From Prorocentrum cordatum (lineage: Eukaryota > Sar > Dinophyceae > Prorocentrales > Prorocentraceae), in NCBI GenBank assembly GCA_963575745.1, contig CAUYUJ010020171.1, forward strand, positions 75,001-139,000: 64,000 bases of DNA, written 5' to 3'. The translations under genes were made by a program, and so were the position numbers. Shown piece after piece: positions 32,215 to 43,144 of this stretch. Every line of letters starts with the position of its first letter. Within the stretch, counting starts at the first letter, position 1. The notes under the pieces are model-generated. The model made no database searches, was not told the origin of the DNA, and was given only the letters and a program-made list of their open reading frames with translations.

Positions 32215-32950
32215 ACTTCCGTGGTACATGTCGGCCCCCTAGAGGCCAAGGGGCTACTTCGGCCCCTGGAGGCCGCTTTCGGGTGACACTGAAAAAGTGC
32301 CCTTCGGGGCAAGGGTCGGGCGTCCTGGGGCTGCGAATTGTTGGGTGCCTGGTTTTCGCCACACGTTTGGAAGCGTGAAAAGGTCGCGTTGGAGTTTTTG
32401 TTCCACCATTTTCGGCATGTTGCCTGGGCCCAGGTGCCGTCAGCAAAATACGCCTCAGAACGGAGAGACGTTTTTGGGGAATGGCGCAAGAGCCTCATGT
32501 GCCGTCGTTCGCGCTCGCCCGCCACTCCCTCGATGGGAGCACGCCGACGATCCAGCTAAGCACATCTAACCCCCCCCACGCGCCACTGGCGGATCCTGGT
32601 ATACTTCCCCTACTTCAGCCTCCGCGGGTCGTTTTCGGGCCCCGGGGCCCGTTCAAGTTCACCACCTCTTTTACAGACCCTTTGCCAAGTTTACCACCTT
32701 CAAGAGGTATCCCGTGGCAAACGCATCTTGTTTTTGCAAAGTTCTCGTCGTACAGAGGGTCATTGGTTAATCTCGCTAGGAAAGAATGGGCACCCGAGGC
32801 CATTAGAAGGCGATCCAGGATGATACCTGGAGCGTGTCGAGGATTCGATGGCCTGCGGCCAGCAGCTTGCCGCAACCCGTCCGCTTGTCTGTTCCCAGGC
32901 TGCTGAGCAGGAGGTCGCCAGCTGCTCATCAGCGTGGCCTTGCTCGGACA
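32215..32950. other. No gene recognised
   Basis: Mixed sequence of moderate GC with no repeat partner noticed and only short competing frames on both strands. Confidence 0.35.
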
Positions 32951-32956
32951 TAGTTA

Positions 32957-33146
32957 CGGTAGGTTTGCGTCGTGTCGACCAGCGGCGACCCCAGCGCGGG
33001 CGTTCAACGTTGAACGCCGCGGGCGACCCAGAATCGTTCGATGTGGAACGAGTCGGACGTTGCGGAGACGGCCGATCGTTCAAGGTTGAACGATCCAGCG
33101 CGGTGTCAGAAACCAACGCCGGGGTCGACACGACACGAACCTGCCG
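32957..33146. mobile_element. 190-bp TA-flanked palindromic insertion, best copy
   Basis: Inverted ends of 24 bp, 21 matching: the left begins CGGTAGGTTTGCGTCGTGTC and the right complement begins CGGCAGGTTCGTGTCGTGTC. TA occurs at 32955-32956 and 33147-33148. The interior holds a perfect palindrome GCGTTCAACGTTGAACGC (33000-33017) and GATCGTTCAAGG/TTGAACGATC. A diverged copy lies at 2365-2519. TA duplication suggests a Tc1/mariner-like origin. Confidence 0.75.
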
Positions 33147-33332
33147 TATGCACTTTGTTCGGCGAGGCCATCGCCAGAGAATCTGGACCACCTCGGGGAT
33201 CTGACCCATCCAATGAACATCGCACGAAACCAAGCAGTGCACGGGGAACGGACGTCGGAGCGATGGCAAGTCGGCCGCTGAAGGTCTTAATCGTATGTTG
33301 CCAGGCCTCATTCTGCTCCGAATGCCCTCCTA

Positions 33333-33495
33333 TCAGGAGGGGAAAAAACACACAGACACAATTAATCGTCGACTCCCAGGAAAATATAGGAAAATATGGG
33401 AAGTGGGGGGGAAGACAAAAACCCAGAAAATATAGGAAAATATGGGGGATATTTTTATTTGTGTGTATTTATTTGTGTGTCCCAGGGCCCCTTCA
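33333..33495. mobile_element. 163-bp insertion, family B copy 1, TCCTA duplication
   Basis: Starts TCAGGAGGGGAAAAAACACA and ends GGGCCCCTTCA, between TCCTA at 33328-33332 and 33496-33500. Same length as 48593-48755. It contains two GAAAATATAGGAAAATATGG blocks and two TTTGTGTGTATTTATTTG-like T-rich words. Very AT-rich compared with its host sequence. Confidence 0.85.
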
Positions 33496-33500
33496 TCCTA

Positions 33501-34200
33501 TCTCGATCGAGGGTCGGAGGCCACTCCTTGCGGGCCTGTGGCCAGAGCGGCGCAGGAGCCCCCCCGTCTGCTTCCGACGCCCTCCTGTCCTACGCCGCGC
33601 TCCCACCTGCCCGGAACTCCCTCTGCTTGCTTGCCGTATACGCTGGTCCCAGGACCACCTGGTGCTGCCGCTGCCGCCGGTGCTCCCGCCTGGGCTCCTC
33701 TCCCTCCTTCCCCTTCCTCCCTTCGGAGGTTGCTGGACCTCCCACCCTGACGCGTCGATTCGTGAATTGGACGTGTTCGGTTCGCGAGGGGGCGTCGCGG
33801 CCGTTGTTTTTGCGGGTCCAGGCCCGTCGGTTTCGGTCCCAGGCCGCTTTCACTAAAGGGTGGTTTACGAAAGGGAGGTTTGTCCACTGCCGATCCGATC
33901 CCTCCTCTCGCCTTTTCTGTCCTCCATCGTCCGCCATTTCTCCTTCGTCCTGTTTTCGCCCTCCCCATGTCGTCCTTCCGTACATGTCCTTCAGGGGTGC
34001 CTCAGAGGCTACCACAATTCATCTCGGTTTGGGGGGGTTCGTCTGGATGTCGTCGGATTTGGTCGTCGTCTGGACGACCCGTGGACGAGCTTTTGGACGA
34101 CATTTGGACGAAAGGGTGAAGCGGGGTGGTCGAAATCCGGACGAACTCCTGTCAAAGTCAAGGGCCGCTGAGGGCCAGAGAGGCCCCCACGAAGGCTCAC
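33501..34200. other. Unassigned, several competing frames
   Basis: Several + frames are open (for example PDASIRELDVFGSRGGVAAV near 33750-33810), but none can be favoured. TGGACGA words repeat irregularly at about 34055-34120. No family recognised. Confidence 0.3.
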
Positions 34201-34204
34201 CCGA

Positions 34205-34925
34205 CTTCCTCCTTCGTCTCCCCCCCCCTCGTTCCCTCTTTTCTTCTCTCGACTCGTCATCCCTTCTCCCTCCGCCCTTCTCCCTTCCATCCTCGCTCCC
34301 CTCCCCCGCCCTCGTTCTCCTCCTCGCTCGTTCTCCTTGTGCCCTCCCCCGCCCTCCCCCCCCCTCCCATGCCTCGCCCTGCCCCCCCCCCCCCCCCGCC
34401 CACCCCTCCTCTCGCCTGCACTCGCTGCTCCCGCTCCTCTCCTGCAGCCCCCGTCTGCCTCCCCGCTCCCTCCTCGCGCTCCTCGTGCTCCCGCCTCGTG
34501 TTCCTCGTGCTCCTCGCCGCTCCTGTCATCTGCATCCTCCGCCTCCCTCCCACGTCCTCCTCCTCGTCGTGCATCCTCTGCTGTGGACCCCCCTCTCCCT
34601 CGTGCTATTCCCCCCCCTCTCCCGCCTCCTCCCCCTCACGCTCCTCCTCGCCCTCCGTTCCTGATTTCCGTCTTCGCCCCTGTCCTTGTCCTCTTGGTTC
34701 TCCTGGTGCCCTTCCGGTTAGCTCTGGCATCCATCCTATCTGCCATCTCTTCGCACCCCTTCCTCCCTTTCATCGCTGTTGTGCTACTGCCGCTGCTCCT
34801 GCTCGCTTTCCTCATCCGGACTGTCCTGGTCCTCGATCGTCCTCCGCCCTGTCCCTCCTCCCCCCCCCTTTTCCTAGCGTTCTCGTCCTCTTGCTCCCGA
34901 TCCTGCCTCCGCCCGCCCCTGGCTG
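34205..34925. repeat. Pyrimidine-rich tract upstream of exon-like copy 1
   Basis: Mostly CTCCTCC, CCTCGCTC, CCCTCCCCC and a C17 run near 34382-34397. It ends CTCTTGCTCCCGATCCTGCC before a possible acceptor GGCGAG. Confidence 0.7.
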
Positions 34926-34931
34926 GCGAGG

Positions 34932-35129
34932 ATGGATCCCGAGCGCCACGACCAGCTGCGTCTCGCCAGAGAAGACTACGCAGCTGCGCCTCGCCGAGAG
35001 CTCCTATTCCGGGGGTGCCGGAATCGTCCCACGGAGGGCCTTGGGCTCTATCTTTTCTGCGCCATGTGTTTCCTTCTGCCCCCGCCTCTTCCCGTCCCTC
35101 CCGCGATGCTCCGAGCGGGGGTCGGATGA
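34932..35129 (+). CDS. Exon-like repeat, copy 1 (AAAPRRELLFRGC family)
   Basis: An ATG right after a long pyrimidine tract and CTGGCGAGG starts MDPERHDQLRLAREDY, then AAAPRRELLFRGCRNRP, and ends in TGA. Copies 2 (44037) and 3 (47729) share the position of the ATG, the preceding pyrimidine tract and the same frame through this peptide. A long C/T tract followed by AG and a conserved frame look like a splice acceptor and exon, so this may be part of a multicopy gene. It could equally be a young repeat without function. No family recognised. Confidence 0.35.
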   Translation: MDPERHDQLRLAREDYAAAPRRELLFRGCRNRPTEGLGLYLFCAMCFLLPPPLPVPPAMLRAGVG

Positions 35130-35154
35130 CCAGGGTGAAGCCAGCCAGGATGCA

Positions 35155-35890
35155 TCAAAAATGTTGCAAGTCACCCGCCGGCCCGAGTCCCGTCCTGAGA
35201 TCTCCCTACAGGATCTCTTCCACTACAGGCAGCGCCCCCCCTGGAAGACGAACGCCCCACAACCTAGGAAATCACGCGAGGGACCCCTTGGCAAGAGGAC
35301 CTGCCGTGCATGTTCTTGGCGAGCCAGACGTCGCGCGGGAAGGCCATGGTCACAACTTCCCCGAAATTTCCAGCGAACGCCCCGCTACGAATAGGAACCG
35401 CCCCCCATCCGTGCAACGGCTGCGCAAATTTACTTGTCTGGCCATCCAATGCGAGGAACGTTTGGGTGATAACTTCGTTTTGAAAGCGGGCCGCTCTCCG
35501 CGCGGGCCGCCCTCCGCCCTCCATCCGTGCATTAGTTGTGTAGTTACGCTTGTGTCTGTTAATCACTGTCGAGAATGTGCCAAGCTGGAACAGCATTCGG
35601 ACAAAGAGCCGTGTTACATTCTTGTAGTTGGTGCCAACGTTGGAAGCGATTAGGTGCGGCGCTACGGCGAGGCAACCGTTTCTTGAAAACGATACACCCT
35701 CCATTCCTGCAGCTGTTGCAATACATGTAACATGTCAGACGAGCGCGCGTAACGCTAGGTGGAACGCCCCATTTTGAAAAGGGCGTCGCCCTCCATTTGT
35801 ATCCTCCGCCTCCCTTTCTTCTCCTTCCTGTCCGTGCTCTGCTGGTGCTGAATATCCTCTGCGTCTTGTTCTTTCCCCATTCTCCCGCTC
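35155..35890. repeat. Degenerate tandem repeat of about 90-100 bp (CCATCCGTGCA type)
   Basis: Recurring words GCGAACGCCCCGCT, CCATCCGTGCA, CGGCTGCGCA, GTTTACTKGTYTGGCCA, TTTTGAAAGCG and TGTTGCAAYA are shared with 43140-43690, 47090-47335 and 48480-49065. A C/T-rich tract follows at 35790-35890. Confidence 0.6.
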
Positions 35891-35892
35891 CC

Positions 35893-35914
35893 TCCGAACC
35901 CATTTTGGCTCAAG
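35893..35914 (+). other. Spliced-leader relic (20 of 22 bases)
   Basis: The bases are TCCGAACC followed by CATTTTGGCTCAAG. The dinoflagellate spliced leader has TCCGTAGC at the first eight positions and the same 14 bases after that, so only positions 5 and 7 differ. Relic leaders mark sequences that were trans-spliced as mRNA and then reverse-transcribed into the genome. It stands at the head of the decayed + strand retrotransposon. Confidence 0.8.
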
Positions 35915-36455
35915 TCGCTTTGGCCCCAATTGTTTGCGGTTCCGAGAGGGCGCCTTGAGATTTCACAACCAGCGGCAATTTCCACGTGATTCCGGATGGG
36001 ATCCGACGTCCCTAGACATGGAGTGGGGTCCGTAGTCGGTCAGGGTAAAACCATGCCAAAAGGGGAAAAAATGGGTCGTGACAGGCGCAATGCGCAGAGG
36101 CTCCCTGGGACGATCCGTGGCCTCTTTTGTCTCTGGCCCCGGGTCCGCAGAGCCCCCTCTGGCCGACGAGTCTCTGGGAAACCATGGGCGCCATGGCGTG
36201 CGGCGTAATGAACAGCCTCAAGGGGGGTCATGCTTCCGCCGCCGCCGTCGGCATTGCCAGGTGGGTCGAGACTTCCGTCGACGTGTCTCAAGCAATCTCA
36301 ACGTCGAGACTTCAAGGTTCAGTGTACAGCTTGCGCGCGATGGGCCAGGGTGCCGATGTTGCAAATGTATAAGAACACGTGCCTGCGCGAAACTGTGTAC
36401 AGCAACGAGCCATATCTTGAGGATGGGTTTGCGAAGCTTGGGGGCACGGGGACAG

Positions 36456-36779
36456 ATGGCGGCGGCAAAGGGCAAGGGCAAGGGCGCGGAGACGCTCGAA
36501 GCCCAGCTTCAGGCGAACATCAAATTCAAGGCGGGCTTGGACCAGGCGAAGGCTGCTCATATTCTCTTGGAAGTTACTCGTGCGGCGGCTCCTGTGGATG
36601 GACCCGACGCTCCAGAGGGTCCAGGCGGCCTGCGACAACGCTCAATTTCAGCTGGTAAAATTCACCATTTGCTTCGAGAAATGCAAAAAGACATTGCGGG
36701 GGGCTGCAGCGAGCTTGGCGGAGGCAGAGCAGGAGCCGACTCTCTTTCGTTCTTCGGTACCGCCGAAGCCACATTCTAA
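36456..36779 (+). pseudogene. ORF1 remnant of the decayed retrotransposon
   Basis: The frame MAAAKGKGKGAETLEAQLQA, then NIKFKAGLDQAKAAHILLEV, resembles the ORF1 coil of the intact element (KLKQAKADILASKSLDQQ). The likely Cys motif lies upstream in a different frame, so the gene is frameshifted. It ends at 36777-36779. Confidence 0.45.
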
Positions 36780-37414
36780 GAGTCTTGGACAGGTGGGCTA
36801 GCAGTACCATCGATGTGTTTGTGCTTGTGTCAGCGTCGGGTGTGCATGGCTCCTTGCTTTTCATTTTCTTTGGGGTGGAGCTCAGCAATGGCGACGGGCT
36901 GATCGAAACTAAGGATGTGGAGGGGGCTCACAAGCGGAAGAACACGGCAATGAATGCCCGCGCGCACGTGGCCACAGCGTTTTTTTCGGGAAGGCCCACG
37001 CGAAGCCTGAACAACACAGGGAGCGGAACGTGGCCTTGCTGGAAGGGGGTTGCCAAGCGTCGTCGCGAGGGTTCGCCTGCGCCGACACTTGCGCCTATAC
37101 CTAGTGCGTCTGGCGCGGCCCCCGCCACCGCGGGCTCGCAGCTGGGTGGCCCTCCGCCCGGGGCCGCCGCAGCAAAAGGCCCGTGGGAGACTCGGTCGAG
37201 GCGGCCCGAAGGGCGGCCATCGAGTCCAAGCTGAAGGAGGAGGCCGAGGCTTTGCTGGCGGCGGCTCGAACGACGGCGGAGGCGACGTTTGGGTCTCGCC
37301 TTTAGCGCGCGCTAGCCCTAGGCAGGTTTGTGAGTCGATGGGGCCATCTTGCCAGCTGCCTCATCCAGCTCGGCCCCTTGTGCATCAGTGCTGGACGAGG
37401 ATGATCCAGAGGCC

Positions 37415-37745
37415 TCTGTCGTTGGAAGTGGAGCTCGCGTTGCGCGTGGCCTTGCTGATTTCGCGAATGCTACCAGGCGCGCGGCTTCGACCAGCATTGT
37501 GCGTCTTGCTGTCGGCGCGAGCTGTGCCCAGGTGGATTGAAAGTCGTTAGTTAATCTCCTCAGCGCCATACTCAACTGGCAACGCGTTGTCATGTCCCGC
37601 GGCGGAGGCCCCCACTCCGTAGCGCATGGGCGGGATATGTAGGCGAGGAGCCCCCGTCGTCGCCACAGGTGATGGAGCTCGCGCTGCGCGCGGCCTTGCC
37701 GATTTCACAGAAGATGCCAGGTGCGCTTATGTCGCCAGCAAGCTT
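37415..37745. repeat. Diverged tandem duplication of about 250 bp inside the decayed element
   Basis: GGAGCTCGCGTTGCGCGTGG with CTTGCTGATTTCGCG (37429-37464) recurs as GGAGCTCGCGCTGCGCGCGG with CTTGCCGATTTCACA (37674-37709). In one frame both read GARVARGLADF or GARAARGLADF, suggesting duplicated coding sequence. Confidence 0.55.
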
Positions 37746-40700
37746 CAGTTTGACGCGGGCGCCCAGGGCGTCCGAGCGGCTGAGATCACATCGTTTTCGG
37801 TGGCCGCGTCGACGGGCGTGGAACTACCGCGCCCTGAGATTGCGGCGGCCCCCCGGCTCAGGCATTGGCCCCGTGCTTCAGTGGAGGGATGAAGATCGGA
37901 TTTCGAGCCCCCCCGGGGTGGCTGGAGGGGCGGGCAACTCGCTGCATGATGGCCTCGTTCGGCGTCGCTCGTCGTCTGGGTCGCGCGGTTGTGGGCAGCC
38001 CGCAACTATTGCCCCGTGCCTGGCCTTGCTTGTTTTCTCGAGTCCGCGGTCAGGGGTCCGCGCGGGCGATGGTCAGTTAAGCTGCGTGGCAGCAGGACTC
38101 GGGCGACGTGGCTTTTCGCCCCGCGGGGGGGGGGGGGGGGGGGGCGGGCGGCGCAGCGCGCATCTCCGCCAAGATCGGCGTTGGACGCGCGGGCGCTTGG
38201 AAAGTGGACGGAGCCGAGCGTGCCTGGCGCGCGCGCGGCTCGGGGTCCAGCGGCGCGGTCCGCGAGAGGCTCGGAAGGCTGAGCTTTTCATGGTTTTAGA
38301 ATCCCAAGGTTGAGTCCACTTCCTCGCATTGGTTGCTGCGCGATTGGCGCGGGACTGTGGGTGCCGGCGTTTCGCCCGCGGCTCGCGCTCTCGATGGCAA
38401 GCGGAAGGCAGGTGGCATTGCAATGGGTGATCTCAAGAAGTTTCGGCTTCAGTCCATGCGGCATTTGGCTGCGCCCCCGCATGATCAGACCGCCCCGCCC
38501 GATCTGGATCGCAGCGAGGAGGTGCCTGGCATTGATTATCGAAATGGTCGCCCTCCAGCTCAGGGCCCAAAGCCAGTCTCCTCTGATTGCGCGAGCGAGC
38601 CTGACTTCGTTGGTGGGTCACGAGATGAATGTCCCCAGGCTGGCGGATGTTGGTGGCCCGGGCCAGTGCTGTCCTGAGGCCTTGGAATGCCTTTGGAGAG
38701 TGAAGTAGGCGTCGGCCGGGTGGTCGTCTCCTGCGGATGGTGCAGCGGTGCGCTGGGCAGTGGGCGCGTGCTTGAGTACCTTGTCGCTTCTTAGCAGGCT
38801 CTTTCTTGGTTGACTGATGTTGATCCGGACGTGGAGGCAGTCTGCGGGGCAGGCGAGGCGCATTGCGGCGTTCGTGTTATCTTGGATTTCGAGGTTGGTC
38901 GCGGCCGAGCTTGGCGCGAGCGCGCGTTCCTCGCGCATTTCGACGCCCGCGGGGGCCCAAGGCCATGGTCAACCCTGACTGCGAACGATCGGCAGCCCTT
39001 GCAGCAGCGGCGGCAGCGCGGGTGGCCAGAGCTGCCGACATTCGGCCCACGGCGCGCGGCGCAGCCTGCGCCGCCAGCTTGGGGCCGCCGTCGGAAGCCG
39101 CGCGCCGACAGCCCTCCCCCCATCGGAGCATGTTTCGTTTGAAGGCGGGGGGGGGGGGGGGCGGGCTCTTCGCAGATGCCGAGGGGCCACCGGGAGTTCC
39201 CGACGAGGAGGGTGAGGTGCAGGTGGCCGCCCCCCACTGAAGTGGGCGCGCTCGCTTCTATTCAGGCGGGGCGGCCCGTGGAGGCCGCGGTTCTTGCGCG
39301 ACAGCGGGCGGCTCCAGAAGGCCCTGAGTTTGCCTGGCCCGGTTCAGCAGTCCTTGGCTTTTCAGTCCGCGCCCGAGATTTCTCTGGCCTTCGGCAGTCG
39401 ATTCGCTCTGGGCCTCTCAATTAGAGTTCACTTGCGCCGAGTTGTATAAAATTGTTCCCTTGGAGCGGAGGCAGCATTGAGGTGGGGCTCAGGTGCAAGA
39501 ATCACGTCTCGGTGCTTGTGTCGGTTCGAAGTCTTGCGCTACCGCTGCCGGTCCGAGTGATCGATGGCGGGCCGCTGCGGCTGACCTCTAGGGCGAATTG
39601 GTAAGGCAGAGCGCGGGCAGGCCGGTCTTCTTCGAGCGCGTCACCTCCGTAGCCAGCTTCTTAATTTGGCGGGTCTATCCAGCAAATCGCAAGTTGTGTC
39701 GCTGCCTGCTTGGAGTCGCGATCGATGGGCCCGCGGCGTTCGCGCTCTTGGCGGTGCTGCGCTTGAGTCCTTGCCACTGTCTGCTGAGAGCGCCCGTAGC
39801 TCGTCGGGCTGGGCTCAGCGCGAAGTCGCTCGACAAAAGCATCCGTCTGTCTGAGATTGGGTGCGTCGGCGAGCCGTGCAAGGGCGCGGCGCGGCTGTGC
39901 GTCGCTGCGTTTGCGATTCAAAGGCCACGGTGAGTGAGCTGTGCATTGCGGCGAGCGAGACCTCGTTGGATGCGGCTTCTGCGATGGGGGCCGAGGCCAA
40001 GGTGCGCGCTGCTCTGTGGGCCCCTGGCGGTTCCAATGATCAGCTGGCCCTTCGCGCGCTGGCGCGGGCTCGGGAGTTGGCCGCGCGGGGCTCTCTGGAG
40101 CCGCTCCCCGCGGATCAGCTCGACGCCGCGCATCGGCGCACTTCGCGCCGCAAGGCGAGAGGTATCGAAGCCGCCGGGCAGCGTGGCATTCGGGTAGGGC
40201 CGCTCTGCATGATTTGCTTCATGACAGTGAGTTTCGAGTTGCGCGGCCGCGGCGGTGGCCCGCGGCGGTCGCCGCTTTGCTTCGCAGGCGGGGCGCGCGC
40301 AAGGATCGCGCCATCGTTTGGCTCGCCTGGCTGGGTCGCCCGCGGAGTCGCGCGGGGTCTCGGCCCGCGGGGGCGCGGGCCCAGGCCCGCTCTGGCCCCT
40401 GGGGCGCCGCGGCGAGAGACGACGGCGCTCGGCGGGGGGCTCTGCTTGGACGCCATGCTGGCGATGTTGTGTTTATATAAAAGATATTTATATCTGCCCG
40501 AGTATTGCGCTGAATCAGTTCGCTGGGACTTCAAGGCCTTCTGTGGCGCGAATTAGTCGGGGAACGTTTTGGCTCGCGCCATCCAGCTAGATTTTCCGCG
40601 GCACCCCTTGGGCCTCGAAGATGCCCCCTCGCGGGGCCCAAGGCGCGGCGGCGCGGGGCGCGCCGCGCCCCGCCCATCCTGCGGTTGCGCCCGTGCTCGA

Positions 40701-41599
40701 GCAGCTCTTGAGCCAGCCTTCGCAATTGGATTGGTGATGTCACGCGGCGCGCTGATGACTTAAAGCGATATACCATTCGGGAGTTGGTCAGGGCTGGATC
40801 CGTTTTTGCCGTTCCCGCGGCGCGCGAGGCCCAGGCCGCGCCGGGGTCAAACGGCGCCCCGTTCGGGCGGCCTCGGTCGTAGCTGACCATGGAATTGAGC
40901 GAGGAAGTGGGGTCTCGGGGGCCAGGCCCGCGCAGTCAAGGAGAATTGGCCAGGCTCAGAGGCGCGCCCATCGAAGACATGAGCTGGCGACGATGGCTCC
41001 TAAGAAGGACCGGGCGCGGTGCATCATCGCAGGGGCCTGGCCGTGTGCTTCCCGCGCTTGGAAGGTCATGGGGGTCGCGCCTTCGGCCCCCCAGCAGCGG
41101 CGGCGAGCCCTGCCGAGGCCCCTCGAGAGAGGCGCAGCTGGGCGCGGCCGCGCTACGTCGCCGCCGCTTGAGGTACGCATAACGGATCTAGCTTTTTCGT
41201 TAGTTTACATTTTTTTGGTTTCGGCAGCTGCGTCTAATGCGGCAGCCCCTAGGATGCCGAAGTGTCGGCAGGGCGCCGCTGGGCGCATTGGGGCTCGTCG
41301 GCCTCGGCGCAGTTGGCGCAATATTCGGGGCCCCGCGTCGGCAGTCGTCGCAGCCGCGACGGCCTCGGGATTGCATGCCAGCGGCCCGCGGTTTCGGATG
41401 TCCTGGGTGGCGCGTTCCAAGTGAGCGGTGAGCTCCGATCCCAGTATTATATGATGTCGGACGATAAGAAAAAGGTTGGTCGCAGCATCGAGAATCAGCT
41501 GTGGGCTTCGGCTTCGCAGTGCTGTCATGGCCGGGGGCTGCAGGAGGGCGCCGGCCTCGCCGTTGCCTGGCGTCGCCTCGCGTCGCCGCGGCGGAAGTC

Positions 41600-42480
41600 G
41601 ATGCAGCGACGGGGGGTGCGTCGTTCCCTGCTCGCGGGCGTCGCGTGGCCCCGTTCGCGACCAGTCGCGCGCGGCGGCGCGGGCACCGACGCTTGCCTTC
41701 GCTGCGGGGCGGCGCCTGAGACTGACATCCATCGGTTTTTGGAGCGTCCTAGTCAGTCGGGGCATCGGGAAATCTCGGAGGCCATCTCGAGTCGCGGGGC
41801 CCCGGCGGCCTCCGAGCTTCCGTGTTCCTGGCTTCGCGGCCTCGCGCCTCGGTCTTGGACTCGCGCCCCTCCTCCTCCTGGCGACCCCGTCTCCCTCGCC
41901 GCGGGCGCGTTTCCCGCGGGGGGGGGGGGGGGGTCGCGCCCGGGGCGCGGGGGATGCGAGCGGCGGGGGCTCCTCGAGGGGCGAGCGTCTGAGGCTGGTG
42001 GCGCGGGGCGTCGCGGTCTCTAGCCGCGATGCACAAGGGCACCCCCTCGCGCGCCCGATGCGGGCATGTTTTTTTGTGTGCGCGGAGGGGGGGGGGCGTG
42101 TGAGCGGTGTCAATCGCGGGGGGCCCGCTGCCCTCCTTTCCTTTTTGGAGGCCTCTCCCGTCAATTCGTGCTTGGTTTTCGTCGCGGACTCTGGTGATGT
42201 TTTCCTATGGTTTGTTCGGGTTCACGGTGGCCACCAGGAGCGCAGTGTCACTCATGCGGGCCTCTGGCGCCGCATTCAGAGTGCTCTGGGGGGTCGGGGC
42301 GCGGCTCTCGTTCAGGTTCCAAGCCATCTGGGCCTTGAGGAATCCGCCCAGGGATCGTGAATCCAAAGGCGGTGTTGGCGAATGCTGTCGCGGACCAGGT
42401 CGCAGGTCATTTTGCCGCCTTCGTTCGGGCCCGCTGTGCGTTCAGTCTGCCGCTGCTGATCTCGCCTGCAGTCTTGCTCG
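41600..42480 (+). pseudogene. Zinc knuckle and RNase H remnant, frameshifted
   Basis: TDACLRCGAAPETDIHRFLE corresponds to the CRCGHHKDDLKHRLLECP knuckle of the intact element. About 420 bp later a second frame has VVFVADSGDVFLWF-like and VQVPSHLGLEE sequence, and a third has ANAVADQVAGHFAAF, the usual end of a retrotransposon RNase H. Three frames over 900 bp and a 12-G run at 41919-41931 mean it is dead. Confidence 0.55.
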
Positions 42481-42824
42481 TAAGGCGCAAAATCATCCAG
42501 TCAGCGCGATGGAGGACGTTTCCGGGATAGAGTATCGTCGCCCGCTGCGCGTGCCCAAGGGGAAGGTCAGGCAGTCTGTCCGGCAGGCCTTTAGGAAGGC
42601 TGCTTTCAGGACTCAGCACCAGTGTCCAATGATTGGTGGAGACTTTGCCCAATATCAGGCTTGTGGGTGTTCTGCGTCTTCTTGTGACGTCATCGCCCTC
42701 TTGCAATCTCCCTGCACCCCCACGGTTTGGTCCGGTGTTGTGTTTCGCCCATCAGAACCAGTCCCTGCGAGGAGTCGTCTTGTGAACCCCTCGCATGATG
42801 TTGTCGCTTAGCCAGCCCGTACAT

Positions 42825-43140
42825 CTTTTGTAGTGCCTCACCCGCGGGGCCATCAGCACGCGTTACCTCCGTGATCCTGGGTCTGAGTGCGATCGCAGGC
42901 TTGAGAAAGCGGGGGGCGCCTCACTTGTGACGGCGCCCTTGTCCTCGTCCTCTTGGTTTTTCAGTTCTCCTGGTGAGGTCTGTGTCCCCCATCCATCCAT
43001 ATGCCCTTGCGCTGCTACTCCCGCTGCTCCTGCTCGTCGTCCTTGTCTTCCTCGCCCCCCTCATTTGTAGTGCCCAGGCCCCCTTCCTTTCCTCCCCGCT
43101 TTGCTCCTCCCCCTCCCTGGGGTCGTGCCCCCCCCCCCCC
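42825..43140. other. No gene seen; C/T-rich towards the right
   Basis: Mixed sequence, then TGCTACTCCCGCTGCTCC and CCCTTCCTTTCCTCC with a C14 run near 43129-43142. It resembles the C/T tracts that precede the exon-like repeats. Confidence 0.4.
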
Positions 43141-43144
43141 CCTT

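Larger units (their letters stand above)
35893..42820 (+). mobile_element. Decayed non-LTR retrotransposon (LINE-like), + strand
   Basis: It starts at the spliced-leader relic. A Cys-containing segment (FKVQCTACARWAR, about 36315-36355) and a Lys/Ala-rich coil (36456 onward) resemble ORF1. Far downstream are a zinc knuckle (TDACLRCGAAPETDIHRFLE, about 41690-41750) and RNase H pieces (VQVPSHLGLEE near 42320, ANAVADQVAGHFAAF near 42375). Reading frame changes several times and G homopolymers of 12 or more break frames (for example about 38125-38143, 41919-41931). Endonuclease and reverse transcriptase cores are not clearly recognisable. Boundaries after the RNase H region are approximate. Confidence 0.6.
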
